This document shows, piece after piece, positions 1 to 7,932 of a DNA stretch of 52,474 nt. The DNA lies in assembly GCA_947624585.1 (NCBI GenBank), contig CANQKZ010000007.1, forward strand, positions 1 through 52,474, given 5' to 3'. The position numbers and the translations under genes are program-made. Source of the DNA: an uncultured Oscillospiraceae bacterium. Its GTDB lineage: Bacteria; Bacillota; Clostridia; Oscillospirales; Oscillospiraceae. Under the pieces are notes generated by a model, which did not search any database, was not told the origin of the DNA, and worked only from the letters and a program-made list of their open reading frames with translations. The stretch's first letter is position 1. Each line of letters opens with the position of its first letter.

Positions 1-19
1 AGATTTTTCGCCAGATCAA

Positions 20-178
20 TACTAATACTCAACTAAAACCAGCCATTCGCGGCGGTCTTTTTCGCGCCATACTTCGTCAGGGGTCTTGGAAATACACAAA
101 GTATTCCCCGCGCCCCCTTCCTCGTCTGACGCGAAAAATCCTCGCCGCTCGGTGTCTGCTTTTAGTCGAGTATTAGTA
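20..178. repeat. MITE-like element, copy 1
   Basis: A 159-bp unit bounded by 19-bp terminal inverted repeats, TACTAATACTCAACTAAAA at 20-38 and its inverted counterpart with one change at 160-178. The interior is itself imperfectly palindromic: CTTTTTCGCG near 56 faces CGCGAAAAA near 131, and GGAAATAC faces GTATTCC around 90-110. It carries no credible reading frame. A second copy enters at 52366 and shares both the end sequence and the interior. This is the profile of a non-autonomous miniature transposable element. The mobilising transposase is not in the window. Confidence 0.75.
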
Positions 179-192
179 TAAGGCAAAAAATT

Positions 193-238
193 GCGGGAAT
201 ACTTTGTGTATTTCAAAATTTTTTGACGAAATATGGCG
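193..238 (-). repeat. Inverted partial copy of the MITE core
   Basis: Read on the minus strand, this stretch repeats the internal part of the neighbouring element: CCATATTTCGTCA followed by GAAATACACAAAGTATTCCC, matching positions 66-110 with a few changes. It lies just outside the right terminal repeat of copy 1. The left 350 bases are therefore a nest of related repeats rather than a single insertion. Confidence 0.6.
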
Positions 239-284
239 GAAAATATGCCGCCAAGATCGGTGCGGCGACTTGTTCAGAGGTTCC
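235..284 (-). repeat. Short dispersed repeat, copy A
   Basis: On the minus strand it begins GGAACCTCTGAACAAGTCG and continues through CCGCACCGATCTTGGCGGCA. Near-identical copies lie at 2318-2378 and 41581-41630. Only one terminal arm is present here; the other end runs into the inverted MITE-core fragment. The GGAACCTCTGAA end resembles the terminal repeats of some insertion sequences, but I cannot assign a family. Confidence 0.65.
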
Positions 285-357
285 GTAATTGGTAAAGGGC
301 TTCGTCCGCCCCGGCGGGCAAAGGATCGAATACACGCAGAGAGGATAAATCGAGACA

Positions 358-2307
358 ATGGCAGAGCAGAGAAAAAAAGCGCCCGGGCGCAAGAGCGACA
401 CGGGATTTGTGGCGCTGGTATCCGGCGTCATCGTTCTGGCCGTCATCTTGGCGGCCATCCTGGGCACCGGCATCTACGTGGCGGCCCGGAAGACGGTCTT
501 CCCCAACATCACGGTGGCCGGTGTGGATGTGGGCGGCATGAGCTACGAGCAGGCCAGGAGCACGCTCCTGAGCTCCTCCATCGGCATCCCCACGGGCATC
601 AAGGCCACGGCGGTCCTCACCGCCAGCGAGAGCGTATCCATCACCAGCGACGAGGCGGGGCTGACCCTGCCCATCACCGAGACGGTGGACCTGGCCTACG
701 CCTACGGCAGGAACGGAAATTTCTTCAAAAACCTCGGCTCCTTCATTGGCTGTCTCGCCCAGCCCCATGAGGTGTACTCCGAGCGGGAGATGAACGAGTC
801 CGGCGTCCGGGCCAAGATCGCCCAGGCGGCCCAGGCGGCCAACCACACTGCCCAGGAGCCGGGGTATCAGATCACCGACAAAGAGGTGTTCGTCACCCTG
901 GGCGCCTCCGGGTACACGGTGGATGAGGAGGGCGTATTCCGGTTCATCCGCGACACGCTCCTGTCCGGCGTCTCCCGGACCACGGAGGAGTTCTCCGAGG
1001 CCGCCACGGCCTCCCCCTCCGACAACGCCCCGGACCTGGAGGCCATCTACGCCCAGGTCTACTCCGAGCCCGTGGACGCCACCCTGGACCCGTTCACCGG
1101 CGCCATCACGGAGCCCGTCAACGGCGTCAGCTTCGATTTGGAGGCGGCCCGCCAGCTCATCGACCGGGCCGCGCCCGGGGAGACGGTGCGCATCCCCCTG
1201 GTGTTCACGGAGCCCGAGGTCACCAGCGTCAGCGTGGAGGACCTCTACTTCCGGGACAAGCTGGCGGAGAAGGACACCACCCTGGCCACCAGCTCCGCGA
1301 ACCGCATCACCAACATCACTCTGGCGGCGGCGGCCATCAACGGCTTCGTCATGCAGCCGGGCGAGGAGTTTGACTACAACAAGGTGGTGGGCCAGCGCAC
1401 CGCCGAGAAGGGCTACAAGCCCGCCGGGGCCTACGTGGGCGGCAAGCACGTGGACTCCGTGGGCGGCGGCATCTGCCAGGTCAGCTCCACCATCTACTAC
1501 TGCACCCTCATGGCCGATCTGGAGGTCACCCAGCGCACCAACCACGGCTACACCGTCAGCTACCTGCCCGCCGGACTGGACGCCACCGTCAGCTGGCCCA
1601 ACCTCAATTACAAATTCAGGAACAACACCAACTACCCGGTGAAGATCGTCTGCTGGGTGGAGAACAAGGCCCTCTACGTGGAGCTGTGGGGCACAAAGGA
1701 GAACGACCACCGGGTGGAGCTGGAGTCCAACATCATCTCCCGGAAGAGCTACGAGACGGTGGAGAAGGTGGACAACAGCCTGAAGCCCGGCGAGCGGAAG
1801 ACCGAGAACAGCGGCCAGAACGGCCTCACCTCCGAGGCGTACAAGCTCATCTACGACGGGGACGGCAACCTCATCAGCCGGACCCTGATCTCCAGGGACA
1901 CCTACAAGCCCATGACCAAGATCGTCCTGGTGGGCCCCAGCCAGACCTCCTCCGGCAACACCTCCGGCGGCACCACCTCGGGCGGCACGACTTCCGGCGG
2001 CATGACGACCGGCGGCGATACGACGGGCGTGGGCGAACCCGCTCCCCCTTCCCAGGGCGACGCCCCGGCGGAGGGCGAAACGCCCACCGGCGCCGAGACT
2101 CCCACGGGCGCCGACACCCCCACGGACGGCAATGACACCCCCTCAGACACCTCCACGCCTCCCGCTGACGGCGGGGACGCGATCGTGGACCCCTTCGCCC
2201 CGGCGGGAGAGGACACCGGCGCGGACACGGAGGATCAGACCGCCGTGGAACTCCCCGACATCGTGGACCCCTTCGCGGACGCCTGGGGAACGGCTGCGGG
2301 CGACTGA
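358..2307 (+). CDS. VanW-domain membrane-anchored surface protein
   Basis: A 649-residue protein that probably acts at the cell wall. A short basic N-terminus leads into one membrane segment (about 17-42), so the rest is outside the cell. Next come peptidoglycan-binding-like modules (about 45-290), the VanW domain (about 300-425, with the signature GGGICQVSST at 369-378), and a G5-like segment (about 455-525). The last 120 residues are low-complexity Gly/Thr/Pro/Asp repeats typical of a wall-spanning tail. A Shine-Dalgarno AGAGAGG lies upstream of the ATG. VanW proteins are common in Clostridia and are usually unrelated to vancomycin resistance; no vanHAX genes are nearby. The exact function is unknown. 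Confidence 0.88.
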   Translation: MAEQRKKAPGRKSDTGFVALVSGVIVLAVILAAILGTGIYVAARKTVFPNITVAGVDVGGMSYEQARSTLLSSSIGIPTGIKATAVLTASESVSITSDEAGLTLPITETVDLAYAYGRNGNFFKNLGSFIGCLAQPHEVYSEREMNESGVRAKIAQAAQAANHTAQEPGYQITDKEVFVTLGASGYTVDEEGVFRFIRDTLLSGVSRTTEEFSEAATASPSDNAPDLEAIYAQVYSEPVDATLDPFTGAITEPVNGVSFDLEAARQLIDRAAPGETVRIPLVFTEPEVTSVSVEDLYFRDKLAEKDTTLATSSANRITNITLAAAAINGFVMQPGEEFDYNKVVGQRTAEKGYKPAGAYVGGKHVDSVGGGICQVSSTIYYCTLMADLEVTQRTNHGYTVSYLPAGLDATVSWPNLNYKFRNNTNYPVKIVCWVENKALYVELWGTKENDHRVELESNIISRKSYETVEKVDNSLKPGERKTENSGQNGLTSEAYKLIYDGDGNLISRTLISRDTYKPMTKIVLVGPSQTSSGNTSGGTTSGGTTSGGMTTGGDTTGVGEPAPPSQGDAPAEGETPTGAETPTGADTPTDGNDTPSDTSTPPADGGDAIVDPFAPAGEDTGADTEDQTAVELPDIVDPFADAWGTAAGD

Positions 2308-2317
2308 TACTGCATAG

Positions 2318-2378
2318 GGAACCTCTGAATAAGTCGATATGCCGCCAAGATCGGTGCGGCGACTTGTTCAGAGGTTCC
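2318..2378. repeat. Short dispersed repeat, copy B, both arms present
   Basis: A 61-bp unit whose 19-bp arms (2318-2336 and 2360-2378) are complementary at 18 of 19 positions, with a small inner hairpin GCCGC/GCGGC. This is the only copy in the window with both arms. It sits between the VanW stop codon and its likely terminator. It could be a very small MITE or a REP-like palindrome. Confidence 0.7.
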
Positions 2379-2385
2379 TTAGAAC

Positions 2386-2417
2386 AAGGGCGGCATGGCA
2401 TCAGCCACGCCGCCCTT
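2386..2417. terminator. Stem-loop between convergent genes
   Basis: AAGGGCGGC (2386-2394) pairs with GCCGCCCTT (2409-2417), and an inner TGGC/GCCA stem extends it. The hairpin lies between the VanW gene and the convergent recombinase gene. There is no clear T-run on either side, so termination is likely but not certain. Confidence 0.55.
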
Positions 2418-2486
2418 ATATCGATGATCCCGGCCCGGAGCCGCGCCCGGCTCAGATCAGAGCGGAGGCGTCAGACCCGGAGAAGG

Positions 2487-4154
2487 TCATTTCAGGCCGT
2501 TCTCGTAAGCCTCGATCATCTTCTTGAACGTGTGACCCGTACGACCGTGAAGCTCCGTCAGCACCCTGTCGGCGGTCTCCCCGGTGAAGAGGCGGATTCG
2601 GAGCCGCAGAACGCCGTTTTCGGCGGTCACCAGGATGCGGTCGATGTACCTGTCCACAAATTCTTTGGTGATGAGGCCCGAGGCCGCGTCCCGGCGGGCG
2701 TCCCGGAGGACCTGGCGGACGGTGTCGGCGCGCTTGCGCATCTCCGCCGGGGTGAGAAGGTCCGCCTCCAGCTCCCGGAGCTTCCGGGAGGCGTCCTCGA
2801 TCTCTTGGGCGCAGGCCCGGTTCATGGTGAGGAAGTCCCTGTCCTCCAGCTCCCCCATGGCGTTGAAGCTCAGAAGCTTGCTCCTCTTCCTCTCCGCCAG
2901 CTCGATTTTGGCCCGCAGCTCCTCCGCCCGCTTTTCCGTGTCCTCCCCGGCGGTGAGGGCGCCGTACATCTCCATATACTCCCCGATGAGCCCGTCCGCG
3001 TCCGCGTCGCACCGGCTGAACACCTCATAGAGCAGGGGCCTCAGCTCGTCCTCGTACAGGGCCACGGAGGGGCAGGAGCCCGCGCCGTTTTTGATCTTCC
3101 CGGCGCAGACCCACCGGGAATTTTTGTTCCCCCGCCTGTCCCGTGACTCCCGGCGGTAGTAGGGCATGCCGCAGTGGGCGCAGAAGAGCTTCCCGGTGAA
3201 GAGGTTGGGATGGTTGCACACGCCCCGCCGGTTCTTCACATCCTCGCTCCGGCGGCGCAGGACCTGGTTGGCCCGCTCCCACAGCTCCTCGGAGACGATG
3301 GCCGGGACGATCTCGCCCGTCTCGTCCCGGAACAGGACCCACTCCTCCGGCGGGAGGAATTTCTGCTTTTTGGTAAACATATCCACCACCTTCACCTTGT
3401 TGCCCGCGTACCAGCCCTTGTACTTGGGGTTGGCGATCATGCCGGACATGGTGGAGTGGGCGATTTTTTTGCCGTTCAGGTTCCGGTAGCCCTTCTCCCA
3501 GAAAAGCGTCTCCAGCCGCTTCATGCTGTACTGGCCCGTGGCGTAGAGGTCAAAGAGCTCCCGCACCATGGCCGCCTCGCTCTCGTCCACCGTGAGCCGC
3601 CCCCGGTCCTTCCTGTAGCCGAAGATGCGGCTGTTGCCCAGGACCACGCTCTGCCTGATGGCCTGCTGATGGCCGAATTTCACACGGGAGGACAGCTTGC
3701 GCAGCTCGTCCTGGGCGATGGAGGACATGATGGACAGGCGAAGCTCCGAGTCCTCGTCGAAGGTGTTGATGTTGTCGTTCTGGAAAAAGACCCCAACCCC
3801 GTCCGACAGGAGCTGGCGGGTGAACCGGATGGAATCCAGGGTGTTTCTGGCGAAGCGGGAGATCTCCTTTGTGATGATGAGGTCAAATTTCCCCTCCGCC
3901 GCGTCGGCGATCATGCGGTTGAAGTTCTCCCGCCGCCGGGTGGAGATGCCGGACAGGCCCTCGTCCACGTACCCCGGAACGAACTCCCAGGCCCGGTTGC
4001 GGCGGATCAGGTCCTCGTAGTAGCCGATCTGGTTCCCCAGGGAGTTGAGCTGTTCGTCCGACTCCGACGACACCCGCGCGTAGTAGGTGACCCGGAGGGG
4101 CAGGTCGTAGACCGATTTCGTCCTGAGCTGTTGACGCACAAAATGAAGTTCCAT
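2487..4154 (-). CDS. Large serine recombinase
   Basis: A 555-residue site-specific recombinase of the large serine family, used by phages and conjugative transposons to integrate and excise. The resolvase domain (about 20-175) opens with YYARVSS; Ser29 is the expected nucleophile. A recombinase domain follows (about 195-290), then a zinc ribbon with CAHC and later paired cysteines (about 320-375), a coiled coil (about 415-470) and a tail. The length is normal, so it looks intact. The ATG follows GAGGAGG. No phage structural, conjugation or excisionase genes are adjacent, so it may be the remnant of a lost element or a lone integrase. Its attachment sites are not evident. Confidence 0.93.
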   Translation of the reverse strand: MELHFVRQQLRTKSVYDLPLRVTYYARVSSESDEQLNSLGNQIGYYEDLIRRNRAWEFVPGYVDEGLSGISTRRRENFNRMIADAAEGKFDLIITKEISRFARNTLDSIRFTRQLLSDGVGVFFQNDNINTFDEDSELRLSIMSSIAQDELRKLSSRVKFGHQQAIRQSVVLGNSRIFGYRKDRGRLTVDESEAAMVRELFDLYATGQYSMKRLETLFWEKGYRNLNGKKIAHSTMSGMIANPKYKGWYAGNKVKVVDMFTKKQKFLPPEEWVLFRDETGEIVPAIVSEELWERANQVLRRRSEDVKNRRGVCNHPNLFTGKLFCAHCGMPYYRRESRDRRGNKNSRWVCAGKIKNGAGSCPSVALYEDELRPLLYEVFSRCDADADGLIGEYMEMYGALTAGEDTEKRAEELRAKIELAERKRSKLLSFNAMGELEDRDFLTMNRACAQEIEDASRKLRELEADLLTPAEMRKRADTVRQVLRDARRDAASGLITKEFVDRYIDRILVTAENGVLRLRIRLFTGETADRVLTELHGRTGHTFKKMIEAYENGLK

Positions 4155-4183
4155 ATGCGCCTCCTCGATAGATTTACGTTATT

Positions 4184-4212
4184 ATATTACCACGCGAAAA
4201 GATAATAATCAA
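4184..4212 (-). promoter_or_regulatory. Predicted sigma-A promoter of the serine recombinase
   Basis: On the minus strand, TTGATT (4207-4212), a 17-bp spacer and TAATAT (4184-4189) lie about 30 bases ahead of the recombinase start codon. An overlapping TATAAT shifted by three bases is an alternative -10. Confidence 0.55.
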
Positions 4213-4310
4213 CCGATGGGGGAATTTACCTTACCTCCGCCAAAAAAACGGATTTTTTCTGTATCTTTTCGCGCCTCAACGGCTCTAACAGATGTCAGGA
4301 GGTGACGGCG

Positions 4311-4805
4311 GTGGAGGAGTTTGAGCGGATATTTGAACAATACGCGCCGGTGGTCTACCGGTTCCTGCTGTCCCACTGCGGGGACGCGGAGCTGGCGGAG
4401 GAGCTGACCGGGGAGACGTTCTACCGGGCGTATCTGGCCGTGGGCTCCTTCCGGGGGGAATGCCGTGTGGAGACGTGGCTGTGTAAAATCGCCCGGAACG
4501 CCCTATCGAAGGAGCGGCGGCGGCGCGGGAGGCTTGCCGAGGCGGACCCGGAGACGCCGGACCCCTCGGCGGACCTGTTCGCCCGGTTCGCGGACCGGGA
4601 GCAGGCCCTCCGCATCCACCGGCACCTGCACGCCCTGCCGGAGCCATACCGGGAGGTGTTCACCCTGCGGGTCTTCGGGGAGCTGCCCTTCCGGGACATC
4701 GCCGGTATCTTCGGGAAAACCGAGTCCTGGGCCAAGGTCACCTACTACCGGGCCAGGGACAAGCTTATTGCCAGATTGGAGGAGGAAAATGGAAATCAAC
4801 TGTAA
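4311..4805 (+). CDS. ECF-type RNA polymerase sigma factor
   Basis: A 164-residue sigma-70 family regulator of the extracytoplasmic-function group. Region 2 begins at FERIFEQYAPVVYRFL and includes the -10 recognition segment near GETFYRAYLAVGSFRGE. Region 4 (about 105-160) carries the helix-turn-helix around LPFRDIAGIFGKTESWAKVTYYRARDK-like sequence. The Shine-Dalgarno AGGAGG at 4297-4302 is best spaced for the GTG at 4311; a GTG at 4302 is the alternative. The next gene starts 17 bases before this one ends and encodes a zinc-finger anti-sigma factor, so the two form a regulatory pair. The inducing signal and regulon cannot be read from the sequence. Confidence 0.9.
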   Translation: MEEFERIFEQYAPVVYRFLLSHCGDAELAEELTGETFYRAYLAVGSFRGECRVETWLCKIARNALSKERRRRGRLAEADPETPDPSADLFARFADREQALRIHRHLHALPEPYREVFTLRVFGELPFRDIAGIFGKTESWAKVTYYRARDKLIARLEEENGNQL

Positions 4806-5526
4806 CATCGCCGGGGACCTGCTGGCCCCCTACCTGGACGGCACCTGTTCCCAGGACACCCGGAAGCTCCTGGAAGCCCACCTGGCGGAGTGCGCCGCCT
4901 GCCGGGAGAAGCTTCGCCGGATGCGGGGGGAGGATGAGGAGATGCCGGAGGAGGCCCTGGTTTCTGCGGAGGAGATCCGCCGGAATCTCACCGCCTACGC
5001 CAAAAGGGTCGCCCGGAGGCGGGCGGTCATCGCCATCGCGTCGGCGGCGCTGGGCATACTCGCCGTGTGCATCCTGACGCTGGCGGGGCTGGCGGTCCAG
5101 GATATGCGCCGGACGGCCCTTCCGCCGGTCTACAGCGTCCCGCCGGAGGTCACGGAGGACCCGGACGCGGACATCGGCGGCAGCGCCTGGGACCCCTCCC
5201 GCTGGGAGGGCGTGTACGACCTGACTACGGGGCCCCTGGAGACAACCGCCGGGGAGGTGGGAGAGTTCGTGCTCTTCACCAACAACGCGGCCGTCGCCGT
5301 GGAGATCACCGGCGCGGACAGGGAGGTGTACCTGTGGAACGTTGAGAACCCGGAGCACCCCATCCGATTCTCCCAGGCCGCGCCCCACGTCTTCGAGGGC
5401 CTGTCCGCCGCCTGGCGCTACCGGGTCACCGTGGACGCCCCGGAGAGCACCCCCGTCACCGTCACTGACGGGCGGGTGGTCAGCTTCTGGGCCAGCCTCA
5501 GGAGGGTGATCGGGGAAATTTTTTAG
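4789..5526 (+). CDS. Zinc-finger transmembrane anti-sigma factor
   Basis: A 245-residue membrane protein predicted to hold the upstream ECF sigma factor inactive. The N-terminal cytoplasmic domain has the ZAS pattern with Cys5, His31, Cys35 and Cys38 (HX3CX2C). One membrane helix covers about 79-103, and the rest is an extracytoplasmic domain with no family I can name. GGAGGAA immediately precedes the ATG at 4789, inside the end of the sigma gene, which implies translational coupling. A longer in-frame opening upstream is only a shadow of the sigma gene. In this family, a signal sensed outside the cell leads to release of the sigma factor. Confidence 0.88.
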   Translation: MEINCNIAGDLLAPYLDGTCSQDTRKLLEAHLAECAACREKLRRMRGEDEEMPEEALVSAEEIRRNLTAYAKRVARRRAVIAIASAALGILAVCILTLAGLAVQDMRRTALPPVYSVPPEVTEDPDADIGGSAWDPSRWEGVYDLTTGPLETTAGEVGEFVLFTNNAAVAVEITGADREVYLWNVENPEHPIRFSQAAPHVFEGLSAAWRYRVTVDAPESTPVTVTDGRVVSFWASLRRVIGEIF

Positions 5527-5545
5527 AAATTGAACTTGAAGTTTA

Positions 5546-5574
5546 ATGACAAACGGGAAAAAGTGTGCTATACT
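5546..5574 (+). promoter_or_regulatory. Predicted promoter of the leader ORF/XRE unit
   Basis: ATGACA (5546-5551), a 17-bp spacer and TATACT (5569-5574) give a good sigma-A match in an AT-rich patch just after the anti-sigma gene. It lies 31 bases ahead of the small open frame at 5606. Confidence 0.6.
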
Positions 5575-5605
5575 GCACTCAATTCTACCGAAAGGAACGA
5601 CGACG

Positions 5606-5704
5606 ATGCTGAAGCTCTTCGCACTCTGGAATCAGCGCCCTCAGGCCATGTACCCGGTATATGGTTTCGATTTCACGCGCCCGGATCCGGATAAGCGAAG
5701 GTGA
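5606..5704 (+). CDS. Possible 32-aa leader peptide
   Basis: A 32-codon frame starting MLKLFALWNQRPQAM and ending PDKRR. It has an AAGGA motif 10 bases upstream and a good promoter 31 bases upstream. A stem-loop (5728-5757) follows and then the XRE gene. That order resembles a regulatory leader peptide, but nothing in the peptide proves it is translated, and I do not recognise it. Its function is unknown. Confidence 0.35.
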   Translation: MLKLFALWNQRPQAMYPVYGFDFTRPDPDKRR

Positions 5705-5727
5705 GTTCCCTTCACCGCCTTTGAGAA

Positions 5728-5757
5728 GGCCGCTTGTCCCCCAGGGGGCGGGCGGTC
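5728..5757 (+). other. Stem-loop in the XRE leader
   Basis: GGCCGC (5728-5733) can pair with GCGGTC (5752-5757), and inside it CCCCC pairs with GGGGG. TCTATTTTATAC follows, then the XRE Shine-Dalgarno. It could be a weak terminator or attenuator; the T-run is poor. Confidence 0.4.
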
Positions 5758-5783
5758 TATTTTATACAAAGGAGGTGAAAACA

Positions 5784-6026
5784 ATGTCGCACATCCCCAC
5801 CGTGGACCTGGTCCGCACGGGCGAGAACATCGTAAGGCTCCGCAAGGCGGCGGGGCTCTCGGTCCGGGACCTCCAGCTGGCCCTGGGCTTCGCCTCGCCC
5901 CAGGCCATCTACAAGTGGCAGAAGGGCGTCTGCCTGCCCACCGTGGACAACCTCCTCATCCTGGCGGAGCTCCTGCGGGTGACCATCGACGACATCCTCA
6001 TCGTCAATTTCCTCATCTGCGCCTGA
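5784..6026 (+). CDS. Small XRE-family DNA-binding regulator
   Basis: An 80-residue protein that is almost entirely a lambda-repressor-like helix-turn-helix (about 12-72): GENIVRLRKAAGLSVRDLQ forms the first helices and the recognition helix follows around SPQAIYKWQKG. AAGGAGGTG lies seven bases before the ATG, which fixes the start; the upstream in-frame extension has no ribosome site. Such single-domain XRE proteins are widespread in Clostridia genomes and their targets are usually unknown. It lies about 60 bases left of the DUF3987 unit but outside its inverted repeats, so a link to that element is only a possibility. Confidence 0.85.
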   Translation: MSHIPTVDLVRTGENIVRLRKAAGLSVRDLQLALGFASPQAIYKWQKGVCLPTVDNLLILAELLRVTIDDILIVNFLICA

Positions 6027-6086
6027 CCCCCCCTCCCGGCGGCCCGGCGCGGCCTTGCAACGGGGTTGATTTCGGAGAGGTCCCCC

Positions 6087-6263
6087 TTAATTTCAAGAAA
6101 ATTTCCTTAATTTCAAACGAAAATCCTTAATTTCAAAGAAAATTCCTTAATTTCAAAGCCCCCAAAACCCCAAAACCCTTGCGGCGCAAGGAGTTTGCCC
6201 TTAATTTCAAAATTTCAGGCCTTTTTGGCCTTTTAAAACGGTTACAGCTTTGTAACTATTTGA
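6087..6263 (+). repeat. Left 177-bp inverted repeat with iterons
   Basis: TTAATTTCAA starts at 6087, 6107, 6127 and 6147, an exact 20-bp period, and once more at 6201. Between them lies the hairpin CCTTGC-GGC-GCAAGG (6177-6191). Then come two direct copies of GGCCTTTT (6218-6234) and the palindrome GTTACA-GCTT-TGTAAC (6241-6256). Evenly spaced short repeats next to palindromes are typical of a protein-binding origin or a transposon end. Confidence 0.9.
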
Positions 6264-6278
6264 AATCAGCGCGAAGAG

Positions 6279-7814
6279 TCACCGGCTTTTCAGGGACAAC
6301 GTGGCCTCCACGGGGACGAGCCTGGGGTTGACCACGAAGTATTTGGTGGACCTGCCGCCCAGGGGGCGGACGGTGGCCTCGCGGATATAGCCCCTGTCCT
6401 CCAACTCCCCCAGGGCCGCGCCGAACTCCCTGGTGGTGGGGAAACGGCCGGAGCATCTCCTGTACAGCTCCCGGCGGAGGCCGTAGATCCAGCCCTCCCG
6501 GTCCAGCAGCTCCGCGATGTACCTGGCGTCCTGCTCCAGGGCGGACGTCTCCTCCGCGTCGTACACCTTCTCCGCCTCCTTTCCCAGATACAGCGCGAAA
6601 AGGGCGGCGCAGCTCATAGTCGCCACGCTTATGGGCGTCCGGGTGGGGTCGCCGCTGACAGTACAGGTGTGGAGGATGGCCGCGATGCGCACCATGGCCC
6701 CGATCAGCTTCCCGCCCCAGTCGCGCATATTGGCCCAGGGGCCGGAAAGCTTGCGCTCTATATGGTCCTGCATCTCAAGACGTATCTCCTGGGCTTCGGG
6801 ACTCAGGGTGACGGTCCCCCTCCAGGGGGCGGTCAGGAGAAAGCGGACGAGCCCCCGGTAGTCCTCCTTCAACTCCTGTGGGACCGGGTCCGGGTTCGAC
6901 TTCCTTCGCCCCAGGGCCGTGGGGCACTTCACATACAGGAACCGGGCGGTGAGGCCCCGGCCCCGGAACTGGCTGTTCCCCGTCACCTCCCGCAGGACCG
7001 TGGGCTGGACCGTCAGCATCACCGTCAGGCGCGGGTCCTTCACCTGATTGACGCCCCGCCCGATGCGGTCCACCACGATCTCGTCCCCCGCGTGGGCCTT
7101 GAGATACACGTCCAGATTCCCCACGGATTCGTACCGTCCGGCGGCTATGTAGCTGAAAATGCCCCCCTCCGACGACGCCAGGGTGACGCACCCGCCCTGG
7201 GAGTCCATCAGGTCCACCAGCTTTTCCGGCGTGGCATCGTCCACCAGAAGACGGCAGGGCGCCTTGGGCTGAAAGGCCGCCATCTCCTCCGCCGCCTTGC
7301 GCAGCTTCTCCGACGCCCGTTCAAACTCCGGCGTCCCCGGCGCGGTGGAGGCCACGCCGCGCTGCTCGTTCTGGACGCACTTTTCCAGCGCCGCCCGCAT
7401 CCCCGCCGACCAGGCCACGTCCCCCGCCTCCAGCTCCCGGACCTCCCGCTCATACTCCCGCACCGGGTCCAGAAGGGCCGAGAGCACCGCGCTCTTCCGC
7501 TCCCCCGGCTCCGCCACCGCCATGGTAAACAGACACAGCGGCTCCCGCCAGTCCGGCGTCACCTCCACCGTGTACTTCGACTGGGCCGCCGTGGCCAGCA
7601 CCCCCAGGGACAGAAGCCCCGCCATCCGTATGTCCGTCTGCGTCGACTCCGCCAGGGCCGTCACGTACTTATACACCGGCTCGGGCAGCGAGTCCGCCGG
7701 GAAATCCGGCTCCTCCTCCTTTTTGAACTTCATGGGCACGGGCCAGGGAAGCTCCGCCACCCCCCGCAGGTCCCAGTCCAGAGTCGCCAGGTATTCCTCA
7801 TTATATCGCTCCAT
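6279..7814 (-). CDS. DUF3987 family protein (P-loop, helicase/primase-associated type)
   Basis: A 511-residue protein of the DUF3987 family, seen in plasmids, phages and integrated elements beside replication functions. A degenerate Walker A, AEPGERKS, lies at 101-108; PG-x-RKS is the form this family uses. The diagnostic middle follows: LLVDDATPEKLVDLM, SSEGGIFSYIAAGRY, NLDVYLKAHAGD and RGRGLTARFLY. The C-terminus (about 425-495) looks like a winged helix and could bind the iterons. AAGGAGGG precedes the ATG, and a strong promoter lies upstream. The gene is alone between 177-bp inverted repeats, with its stop codon 15 bases from the left one. A role in DNA replication or mobility of the unit is inferred, not shown. 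Confidence 0.82.
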   Translation of the reverse strand: MERYNEEYLATLDWDLRGVAELPWPVPMKFKKEEEPDFPADSLPEPVYKYVTALAESTQTDIRMAGLLSLGVLATAAQSKYTVEVTPDWREPLCLFTMAVAEPGERKSAVLSALLDPVREYEREVRELEAGDVAWSAGMRAALEKCVQNEQRGVASTAPGTPEFERASEKLRKAAEEMAAFQPKAPCRLLVDDATPEKLVDLMDSQGGCVTLASSEGGIFSYIAAGRYESVGNLDVYLKAHAGDEIVVDRIGRGVNQVKDPRLTVMLTVQPTVLREVTGNSQFRGRGLTARFLYVKCPTALGRRKSNPDPVPQELKEDYRGLVRFLLTAPWRGTVTLSPEAQEIRLEMQDHIERKLSGPWANMRDWGGKLIGAMVRIAAILHTCTVSGDPTRTPISVATMSCAALFALYLGKEAEKVYDAEETSALEQDARYIAELLDREGWIYGLRRELYRRCSGRFPTTREFGAALGELEDRGYIREATVRPLGGRSTKYFVVNPRLVPVEATLSLKSR

Positions 7815-7864
7815 ACTTACGTTCCCTCCTTATCTAAGTTTTATGAAGCTTTTTGATGGTTCGT

Positions 7865-7893
7865 ATTATAGCACAGTCGGAAGGAAAAAGCAA
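7865..7893 (-). promoter_or_regulatory. Promoter of the DUF3987 gene
   Basis: On the minus strand, TTGCTT (7888-7893), 17 bp and a perfect TATAAT (7865-7870). The promoter lies between the right inverted repeat and the start codon, so proteins bound to the repeat could regulate it. Confidence 0.75.
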
Positions 7894-7932
7894 GCCCTAT
7901 TTTGAATTATTTTAAAGCTTTCCCCTAGACGC

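Noticed and set aside
358-2307. Vancomycin-resistance determinant
   Set aside because: VanW domains are common in surface proteins of Clostridia; no vanH, vanA/B, vanX or vanRS genes are near.
6087-6166. CRISPR array
   Set aside because: The 20-bp units repeat almost entirely with no unique spacers and are mirrored in the inverted arm; no cas genes are present.
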